From assembly GCA_964431105.1 (NCBI GenBank), contig CAYSIR010000145.1, forward strand, positions 1-10,387: a DNA stretch of 10,387 nt, written 5' to 3'. The translations under genes and the position numbers were made by a program. Every line of letters begins with the position of its first letter. Position 1 is the stretch's first letter. The notes under the pieces are model-generated. The model made no database searches. It was not told the origin of the DNA and saw nothing but the letters and a program-made list of their open reading frames with translations. Below, in pieces: positions 1 to 5,174 of this stretch. The DNA is from RECH01 sp964431105. GTDB lineage: Bacteria > Cyanobacteriota > Cyanobacteriia > RECH01.

Positions 1-21
1 CTAAAATCACGTTGCAACGAT

Positions 22-66
22 GCTAGTTATAGCTTCGTACTTTATCAATAAAGTGGAATAACTAGC
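22..66. repeat. Long imperfect hairpin, two perfect stem segments
   Basis: GCTAGTTAT (22-30) is the exact reverse complement of ATAACTAGC (58-66). Inside it ACTTTA (39-44) pairs exactly with TAAAGT (49-54) around the tetraloop TCAA. The two stems are separated by an asymmetric internal loop of 8 and 3 bases. A separate perfect 10-base palindrome, CGTTGCAACG, lies just outside at 10-19. No long T-run follows on either strand, so a simple intrinsic terminator is not well supported. It could be an RNA hairpin in a 3' untranslated region, part of a small RNA, or the end of a mobile element cut by the window edge. The pairing is seen directly; any role is unknown. Confidence 0.5.
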
Positions 67-115
67 CTTCATTTCCTTCCAGTTAGCGTTCTAAGCCATC
101 AGCAAATATCAACGC

Positions 116-194
116 AGCATCAACACAATAATCTAGTCATTCAAAGCCCAATGACTTCTAAATAGTCGTTCACTTTAGACTGAATGTTGATGCT
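116..194. other. Possible three-way-junction structured RNA or DNA element
   Basis: AGCATCAACA (116-125) is the exact reverse complement of TGTTGATGCT (185-194), a 10-bp closing stem. It encloses two adjacent hairpins: AGTCATT (135-141) with AATGACT (150-156) around an 8-base loop, and TCTAAA (157-162) with TTTAGA (174-179) around an 11-base loop. Together these form a plausible three-way junction. The strand cannot be assigned because perfect stems fold on both strands. It does not look like a tRNA, and I do not recognise a riboswitch core. The sequence is AT-rich, which raises the odds of chance pairing. Candidates are a small RNA, a 3' untranslated structure of the small gene to its right, or a decayed mobile element. 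Confidence 0.3.
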
Positions 195-238
195 ATTTTC
201 AAACTTAGTTAAACAAATTCAAACAGATTCAAATAAAC

Positions 239-266
239 TTAATCCAATCGGTTTAATCCAATCGGT
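239..266. repeat. Perfect tandem duplication of a 14-mer
   Basis: The 14-mer TTAATCCAATCGGT occurs twice head to tail (239-252 and 253-266) without a mismatch. Just to the left, short A-tracts begin at 201, 211, 221 and 231, a strict 10-base spacing that would put them on one face of the helix and could bend the DNA. The block lies about 40 bases beyond the stop codon of the small minus-strand gene. It could be a paired protein-binding site or a replication-slippage duplication. Nothing in the sequence decides between these. Confidence 0.6.
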
Positions 267-305
267 CAAGTTAACGAAGTAATGATTGACAAGACGCCAT
301 TAGAA

Positions 306-455
306 TTAGGAAAGATCAATCCATTCTGACAATGGTTCGCCTTCAAAAGGCTGTACCCCAATGTTGGGATATTGATCGTCTTGTGGACTGAACAGGCGGG
401 CAACCCCTTCTGAGAGGTATTGCACTGCATCAGCCGTCATCTTAAAAATATTCAT
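306..455 (-). CDS. Small conserved-looking protein, 49 aa, unknown function
   Basis: This is an ATG-to-TAA reading frame of 49 residues. A good ribosome binding site, GAGGA, lies 8 bases before the ATG. The protein starts MNIFKMTADAVQYL, has an amphipathic N-terminal half that could form a helix (about residues 3-23), then an acidic, proline- and aromatic-containing tail with FSPQDDQYPNIGVQPFEGE at about 22-40. There is no signal peptide, membrane segment or metal-binding motif. The tail resembles a small hypothetical family that I believe is widespread in cyanobacteria, but this is recollection and unchecked. It lies more than 400 bases from murG, so it is probably transcribed on its own. 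No convincing promoter was found upstream and no terminator immediately downstream. Codon use and the binding site make a real gene likely; the function is unknown. Confidence 0.7.
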   Translation of the reverse strand: MNIFKMTADAVQYLSEGVARLFSPQDDQYPNIGVQPFEGEPLSEWIDLS

Positions 456-702
456 GATCACTGTCCTCTTCGCCGTTGATGACAATTAATAGCGATTTAC
501 AACCACCCAAGTGAATCCATACAGGTTGACTATGGTTTGAGGGATGTAACAGTTAAACGTAGGCGATCGCAATTGTAGAAAAATAATGTTTTTTGGGTAC
601 TGCTTGTGGATGCACGAAGCTTGATCCCCTACATATTCATCATAAAAGAAATGACTTAATCCCACTGTTAACTCTTGATAAGTGCTGCGAATTAACTGTG
701 AT

Positions 703-717
703 ATTTAGTTACTAAAT
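703..717. promoter_or_regulatory. Perfect 7+1+7 dyad, possible operator
   Basis: ATTTAGT (703-709) and ACTAAAT (711-717) form a perfect inverted repeat around a single T. Size and symmetry fit a binding site for a dimeric regulator upstream of the small minus-strand gene, but it is AT-rich and lies about 250 bases from that gene's start. No regulator can be named from it. Confidence 0.25.
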
Positions 718-792
718 GATGCTTAACGGACTGCCCAAAAACCTACGCTAGCTACGAAAACTGCTCTACTACAAAACTTTAGGCAATTTAAA

Positions 793-809
793 GGTGGGAG
801 TCTGCCACC
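793..809 (-). terminator. Weak hairpin after murG
   Basis: On the minus strand GGTGG pairs with CCACC around a 7-base loop and is followed by TTTAAATT, about 70 bases past the murG stop. The stem has only 5 bp and the T-tract is interrupted, so termination would be inefficient. It is the only terminator-like structure I see after murG. Confidence 0.3.
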
Positions 810-876
810 GGCTAGAGGATTTGCAAACAGGATATGCTCTCATTTCAAGGGTGTGTTGATTGGTCTGCGGTGGTAG

Positions 877-1971
877 TTAAAATCGCTTTGGGGACGGGGT
901 CAGCACAGCTTGAATACAGTGTGCCAATTGTTCAGCGCTATCAGCGATCGCTAGGTTTTGGCACGCCCGCGCCATTTTTTGTAAATGCTCTGGCGAATTC
1001 AATAACCCCATCACCTTTTCCCGCAGCACATCGGTCGTGAGGGCAGACTGCTGACATACGATCGCTGCACCAGCCGCCGCAAAAATAGCGGCATTATAAG
1101 TCTGATGGTCTTCGGCAGCGTAGGGGTAGGGAATGAGAACCGACGGGGTTGAGGTGATGGATAATTCAGTCAGAGTTCCAGCTCCGGCCCGTCCAATCAT
1201 TAAATCAGCCCGCTGTAACAGCCCCGCCATATTGTCATAAAACGGCATGGCAATGTACTGCGGATGTTGAAGTGAATCCACATCAGGATCATTGGTTCCG
1301 GTCAGATGCACTACCCATGCACCATGCTGAAACCAGGCGGGTGCTGCCGATCGCACCAATCGATTCACTGCAACGGCTCCCTGACTGCCGCCCACAATAG
1401 CAATCAGGGGAGCATTCTGGGGGATGTCAAGATTCAACGCGGGTTGAGAGTAGCGAAATTGCTCTCGGACAGGGGTGCCAACACAGACGGTTGTGGCGTG
1501 AGGCAGATAAGTAGCGGCTGCATCAAAGCCCAGGGCAACGGTGCTGCACCAAGGACTCAACCATCGAGTGACTTTTCCGGGAAGCGCATTGGACTCGTGC
1601 AAAATAGTGGGCAACCCGAGCGATCGCGCTGCAATAATGGCAGGAGCAGCAATATATCCACCCGTTGTGAACACTCCCTGAAATTGCCCCTGTCTCAGCA
1701 ACTGCCGCACGGTTAGAATCGCTTTGGCCAGTTTGTTAAAAACCCCTAGTGTAGACAGTCCGCGCCGTTGGATGCCTTCAAAATCAATTAAATGGAGCGG
1801 GTAGGTATTGGGAACCAGTTCGGTTTCAAGACGATTTGGCACCCCAAGCCACTCAATGCGGTAGCCAGCTAGTTGCGCTGCAGTGGCGATCGCTGGAAAG
1901 AGGTGTCCGCCTGTACCGCTAGCAGCCACCAATAGCTTTGGAGAGGACTCAGGAAAAGACATGGGTTTCAT
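877..1971 (-). CDS. murG: MurG, lipid II synthase (N-acetylglucosaminyltransferase)
   Basis: MurG adds GlcNAc from UDP-GlcNAc to undecaprenyl-pyrophosphoryl-MurNAc-pentapeptide (lipid I), making lipid II on the inner face of the cytoplasmic membrane for peptidoglycan synthesis. Family signatures appear in order: the N-terminal glycine loop SGTGGHLFPA with its conserved His; HESNALPGKV and GTPVREQF in the N-lobe; IVGGSQGA opening the second Rossmann-like lobe; then GRAGAGTLTE and AEDHQTYNA in the donor-binding region. The frame is open to an ATG at 2028, giving 383 residues, but family alignment puts the start just before the glycine loop. The ATGs at 1971 (364 residues, used here) and 1962 (361) fit better. 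Neither has a clear ribosome binding site, so the start is uncertain. It lies 94+ bases downstream of the GT2 gene on the same strand and is probably co-transcribed with it, though a TATGAT hexamer (2024-2029) could be an internal -10. The family assignment is secure. Confidence 0.95.
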   Translation of the reverse strand: MKPMSFPESSPKLLVAASGTGGHLFPAIATAAQLAGYRIEWLGVPNRLETELVPNTYPLHLIDFEGIQRRGLSTLGVFNKLAKAILTVRQLLRQGQFQGVFTTGGYIAAPAIIAARSLGLPTILHESNALPGKVTRWLSPWCSTVALGFDAAATYLPHATTVCVGTPVREQFRYSQPALNLDIPQNAPLIAIVGGSQGAVAVNRLVRSAAPAWFQHGAWVVHLTGTNDPDVDSLQHPQYIAMPFYDNMAGLLQRADLMIGRAGAGTLTELSITSTPSVLIPYPYAAEDHQTYNAAIFAAAGAAIVCQQSALTTDVLREKVMGLLNSPEHLQKMARACQNLAIADSAEQLAHCIQAVLTPSPKRF

Positions 1972-2122
1972 CGTTTTCAAACCGTTGTTCAGCCTCAATC
2001 CTAACCTGTGCCATGACCGATGCATCATAATGTAGTCAAGACTTTAGAGCATGACCTCAGAGGATGACTGGGGGATAAGGGCTAAATTGCAAAAGTGATC
2101 TGCTCCCTATTTGTGAACTGGA

Positions 2123-3181
2123 TTAATCATTCCAATAATCTTCAAGGGACGCTTTAGCATCGGGCGATCGCCTGCGTCCCGTTTGTCGGGCCTCACGCCA
2201 GCTAGAGCGAACGGTTGAACCGGATTCATTGGAGGGCGTGGGTTCAAGATCCATGCGTCTCATGCGCTGCTGCACATCTTCCAACAGTTTGCGGTTTGCA
2301 GACATGAGATCGGCAACCAAACCAAAAATCCAAAGCTGCACCCCAATCAAAATCAAAATAGCCGCCAAAATTAGGCTAGGAATGCGAGTGCGATCGCTGC
2401 CCAGCAGCCAGAACACAACCCACCGGATGCTCAGCACAGCGCCCATGCCAAATGGAACACTGCCCAGCAGCATAAAAAACCGCAGGGGTTTGTAGACCAT
2501 AAAAATCCGAAAAATCGTCAGGATCGATCGCTGGATGTAAGACGGAATACTCTTGACCAGGCGCGACGGGCGGGCCACATAGTTGGTGCGAACTGGAACC
2601 GAGGTAATGGCGATCCCTTTCTGACCTGCCTGGATGATGGTTTCGAGGGTGTAGGTGTAGCTGTTGAACACGTTGATTTGTAGGGCGGCACGGCGGCTGA
2701 AGGCCCGAAACCCGCTCGGTGCATCTGGAATATTGGTACTGCTGGCCAGCCGCACTACCCAGCTTCCTAGGTTTTGCAGCACCTTTTTAATGGGTGAAAA
2801 TTGTCGAGTTTGCCAAATCGGGCGCGCACCCACCACAATCTCTGCTTCGCCGTTCAAAATCGGAGCAATCAGAGTGGGGATGTCATCAGCGCAGTATTGA
2901 TTATCGGCATCGGTATTCACAATAATGTCGGCCCCGGCACGGAGGGCAGCTTCGATGCCGGCCATGAAGCCTTTGGCGAGGCCCTGATTAGTCGGCAGTC
3001 GCACAATATGATCGACACCATTGGCTTTAGCGACTTGAACGGTGCGATCGCGGCTGCCATCGTCAATAATCAGCCACTCAATGCGATCGACACCGGGCAA
3101 CTGCCGCGGCAAGTCAGCCAGGGTTGCGCCGAGGGTTTCTTCCTCGTTGTAGCAGGGAATTTGAATGATGAGCTTGGTCAT
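2123..3181 (-). CDS. GT2 glycosyltransferase, polyprenyl-phosphate sugar synthase type
   Basis: This 352-residue protein has an N-terminal GT-A domain (about 1-230) and a membrane-bound C-terminus. It opens with IIQIPCYNEEETL, typical of the DPM1/GT2 branch. DDGS (40-43) binds the nucleotide sugar, DAD (91-93, in NTDADNQY) is the metal-binding motif, and DAPSGFRAF (153-161) is the acceptor-side conserved region. Two hydrophobic helices follow at about 233-258 and 268-292, then a charged, arginine-rich cytoplasmic tail to residue 352. This layout fits enzymes that move a sugar from a nucleotide donor to undecaprenyl or dolichyl phosphate at the cytoplasmic membrane face; which sugar cannot be read. 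It is followed by murG after 94+ bases. The ATG has no recognisable ribosome binding site: the bases just upstream are the edge of a dispersed structured repeat (3185-3253). The N-terminus is nevertheless complete for the family. A role in supplying donors to the GT39 enzymes of this window is inference. Confidence 0.88.
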   Translation of the reverse strand: MTKLIIQIPCYNEEETLGATLADLPRQLPGVDRIEWLIIDDGSRDRTVQVAKANGVDHIVRLPTNQGLAKGFMAGIEAALRAGADIIVNTDADNQYCADDIPTLIAPILNGEAEIVVGARPIWQTRQFSPIKKVLQNLGSWVVRLASSTNIPDAPSGFRAFSRRAALQINVFNSYTYTLETIIQAGQKGIAITSVPVRTNYVARPSRLVKSIPSYIQRSILTIFRIFMVYKPLRFFMLLGSVPFGMGAVLSIRWVVFWLLGSDRTRIPSLILAAILILIGVQLWIFGLVADLMSANRKLLEDVQQRMRRMDLEPTPSNESGSTVRSSWREARQTGRRRSPDAKASLEDYWND

Positions 3182-3184
3182 ATG

Positions 3185-3253
3185 GCGTTAAGCAGAGAGC
3201 TTAGGGATTTTGGGAGGACGGCTTCCCAGAAAAAATCCCATGTCCTAAATAAA
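3185..3253. repeat. Structured dispersed repeat, copy 1
   Basis: This is one of two related copies in the window (the other is 10288-10379). Read on the plus strand it has hairpin 1, TTAAGC (3188-3193) with GCTTAG (3199-3204) around AGAGA. Hairpin 2 is GGGATTTT (3204-3211) with AAAATCCC (3232-3239), extended by GGGAGG/CTTCCC around ACGG. A conserved tail, ATGTCCTAAATAAA, follows. Both ends of the similarity are shared with copy 2, and the middle differs by about 20 bases. Its left edge abuts the start codon of the GT2 gene. It may be a REP/MITE-type element, a conserved untranslated RNA structure, or both. Confidence 0.65.
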
Positions 3254-3453
3254 ATGGCGACTGCCATACAATGCCTATTGAATAATGCACAACGCAATGT
3301 TAGACGTTGGCGAGCCTTCTGAATTATCCCTCTAAACGCGGCGTTTGCATGGGTCGTTGAACGCATTTGTGCCGCCAACGGTGGGCGGGGTGGTGTTTTG
3401 AAATGAGTAAAAACTACCCAAGCCGCCGCTGGCATCGGTGACGCATTTTTAAT

Positions 3454-3493
3454 AAAAAGAACCTAGCCTTCTAAGAAAACTAGGTTCTTTTTT
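3454..3493 (-). terminator. Strong, probably bidirectional intrinsic terminator
   Basis: AAAAAGAACCTAG (3454-3466) pairs perfectly with CTAGGTTCTTTTT (3480-3492), a 13-bp stem around a 13-base loop. On the minus strand the stem ends in TTTTT followed by ATT, and on the plus strand it ends in a run of six T. It starts 37 bases past the phosphatase stop codon and therefore ends that transcript. Because of its symmetry it would also stop transcription arriving on the plus strand. Confidence 0.9.
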
Positions 3494-3529
3494 GTCATAA
3501 ACAAATTATTAGAGTTCAACGGGCCCTTT

Positions 3530-4876
3530 CTATCGGTTCAACTCGCTGGGAATGCGATCGCCAAAGAGCGTGAAATACAACATCCGATAGATATCAGTAT
3601 TTAAAACTCCGGTAGTCGGCAGCAATTCTTCTGCATTCAAGCCTGCACCGCGAGCAATGATGCCACTGCCAACGTCATCACCAGATGCCCACTCAATCGC
3701 AAAGGGCAGAGAAACCCCATTCATATCCGGTGCTGACATAAACGGCATCGTGCCAGTGCCATCCACTCCATCAATAGCAGAGCCGCTCTCTGGATCGTTA
3801 GCAGGGAGTGGCTCATCAGCCGAGTCAACATCCAGAAGCTGCATCCCGCCCGCATTGCTGTCGCTAGTCGTGACCATGAACGTGCGAGGATTTTCGGCAA
3901 TGAAATCAAGAATGACCCCAGCCGCATCATCAGCGCGCTTGAATGCTTCTAGGCAACCTGACGCATTGAGGTAGTTGCACATATTATCGGTGCCTTCTTC
4001 CTCGATCACCGCGAAAAAGCCATTGGGATTACGGGAGATTCGCTCCAGGGTAAATTCTGTCATCTCAGCAATGGTGGGAGCACTAGGAATGAAGTTAGGC
4101 AGTCCTTCAGCCCGCAGGTCTTCCTCCGGGCGATCGTAGAAAGTATCCTCTACGTTGAACACCCCTAAAACTCTGGATGCATCATCTGGCAGGGCCAGCA
4201 GTTCATCACGAGTATAAACAACTACATACCCATTCGCTTGAGCTTCTTCAATCAGGTTGCGGCCATCCGTGCGCTTTCCTACCCCAAAGCGTCCTTGCAC
4301 GCCCTCCGGCAGTAACCACTCTTCGCCTGCGCCTAAAAGGATATCAACTCCAGATTCAATAACTTGTAGGGCAATTTCTTCATATTCACGGCGACTGGTC
4401 GCCTCGGCAACAAAGGCAGACGTTCCGGGTTCTATTATCGACCCCGACTGAACCAGAGCCGTACCTAATCCTGCATTAACCGCATCTTCCATGACGGTGT
4501 TGAATGTGCCATTCGCAGAGGGATACTCGTTCCCGTCTGGATCTAGCCCAAGGGAGCCACCATGAACGCGGGTTCCAGTCGCGTGGGTTACAGCTCCAGC
4601 GTTAGAGGTGCCGCTCAACAAATCAAGGTGGTGTCCACGATAGGTCGTTATCGTCGGGATGCGATCCCAATTCAGTTCACCATCAGGGCCATAGTAAAGA
4701 ATGCGAGTAACATCCCAATGCGCTGAGGATGTCCCATCGGGATGAAAAAATATAGCGCTATTGCCTGTTGGTGTAGGTGCAGTTTGGGCCACAGCCGGTT
4801 GCAAAAACGTGAAGGGTGTCAGACAAGCAACAGCAGCTAATGTTGCTCCTGACAGAAATTGCCACTTTCCACTCAT
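3530..4876 (-). CDS. Secreted alkaline-phosphatase-family protein, divergent metal site
   Basis: This 448-residue protein has an N-terminal signal peptide: a Lys at position 4, a hydrophobic core (about 8-25), and AVA before Gln31 as the likely cleavage site. The mature protein belongs to the PhoA-like alkaline phosphatase superfamily. AIFFHPDGTSSAHW (41-54) corresponds to the first metal-binding Asp segment. GTSNAGAVTHATG (89-101) is in the nucleophile position, with Ser91 the likely phosphorylated residue. FFAVIEEEGTDN (287-298) and TTSDSNAGG (336-344) correspond to the remaining ligand segments. The usual Asp-His pairs are D-N and D-S here, and the segment around WASGDDVGSG lacks the usual His. 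I recall a cyanobacterial/bacterial clade with similar changes, so they may be clade features. I chose the ATG at 4876 over an upstream GTG (4936) because it places the signal peptide at the N-terminus and GAGGAG lies upstream, although the 14-base spacing is long. No Pho box was recognised. It would act in the periplasm or outside, probably on phosphate esters. Confidence 0.85.
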   Translation of the reverse strand: MSGKWQFLSGATLAAVACLTPFTFLQPAVAQTAPTPTGNSAIFFHPDGTSSAHWDVTRILYYGPDGELNWDRIPTITTYRGHHLDLLSGTSNAGAVTHATGTRVHGGSLGLDPDGNEYPSANGTFNTVMEDAVNAGLGTALVQSGSIIEPGTSAFVAEATSRREYEEIALQVIESGVDILLGAGEEWLLPEGVQGRFGVGKRTDGRNLIEEAQANGYVVVYTRDELLALPDDASRVLGVFNVEDTFYDRPEEDLRAEGLPNFIPSAPTIAEMTEFTLERISRNPNGFFAVIEEEGTDNMCNYLNASGCLEAFKRADDAAGVILDFIAENPRTFMVTTSDSNAGGMQLLDVDSADEPLPANDPESGSAIDGVDGTGTMPFMSAPDMNGVSLPFAIEWASGDDVGSGIIARGAGLNAEELLPTTGVLNTDIYRMLYFTLFGDRIPSELNR

Positions 4877-4964
4877 GACTGGTTGCTTTACTCCTCGTGT
4901 AGTCAAGCTTTGTACAAAACAGTTGGAGCGTAGCACGAGAACTTTGCGAAGCCATGTTTTCTAA

Positions 4965-4994
4965 ATTACATTGCTTTTTCGAGCATTGCATCAA
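4965..4994 (-). promoter_or_regulatory. Likely sigma70-type promoter of the phosphatase gene
   Basis: On the minus strand TTGATG (4994-4989) is followed 18 bases later by TGTAAT (4970-4965), both close to consensus. Transcription would start near 4957, giving a leader of about 80 bases. The rest of the 298-base gap up to 5175 shows no Pho-box repeats, although phosphatases of this kind are often phosphate-regulated. Confidence 0.5.
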
Positions 4995-5174
4995 TGGTTA
5001 GATGTGAACGCAGCCATCACAATTCTCTTTGGATTATGGTAGAGAGTCCTGCGGCCTCCTTATTACGGCACCCATTTTTATTTACAACCCATTTAGGGCT
5101 GCCTTACTTCAAATGTGGGAGTTTGGTGATTCACGGTTGTTGAGGGGGAGCCAATGAAGTGCCGTCCGCAGACG

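Larger units (their letters stand above)
456..876. other. Gene-free stretch between murG and the small gene
   Basis: No reading frame here has both a ribosome binding site and protein-like composition, and I see no tRNA. The stretch must carry the promoter of the 49-residue gene, but only a lone TACAAT-like minus-strand -10 hexamer (572-577) is visible, without a matching -35. It holds one HIP1 site (563-570), a perfect dyad at 703-717 and a weak hairpin at 793-809, both listed separately. A looser inverted pair, CACTGTTAA (663-671) with TTAACTGTG (692-700), has one central mismatch. Confidence 0.5.
3182..3529. other. Gene-free stretch between the GT2 gene and the phosphatase gene
   Basis: This stretch contains the structured repeat copy (3185-3253) and the strong terminator (3454-3493), both listed separately. 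Next to the repeat, ATGGC (3254-3258) pairs with GCCAT (3263-3267) around GACT; on the minus strand this short hairpin is followed by TTTTATTT, so it could be a weak terminator. The promoter of the GT2 gene should lie here, but I see only a poor candidate (minus-strand TTGTGC with a TATGGC-like -10 about 18 bases later). An open minus-strand stretch at 3332-3448 has protein-like composition but no start codon. Confidence 0.5.

Noticed and set aside
1972..2028. Longer MurG start at the ATG-ATG pair (2028)
   Set aside because: There is no ribosome binding site, the extension precedes the usual N-terminus, and it overlaps a possible -10 element.
3178..3435. 85-codon minus-strand frame upstream of the GT2 gene
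   Set aside because: It runs through the structured repeat and is low-complexity Arg/Ala/Pro; there is no initiation signal.
4877..4936. GTG start 20 codons upstream for the phosphatase
   Set aside because: It would bury the signal peptide behind 20 residues, and the downstream ATG gives a standard secretion signal.
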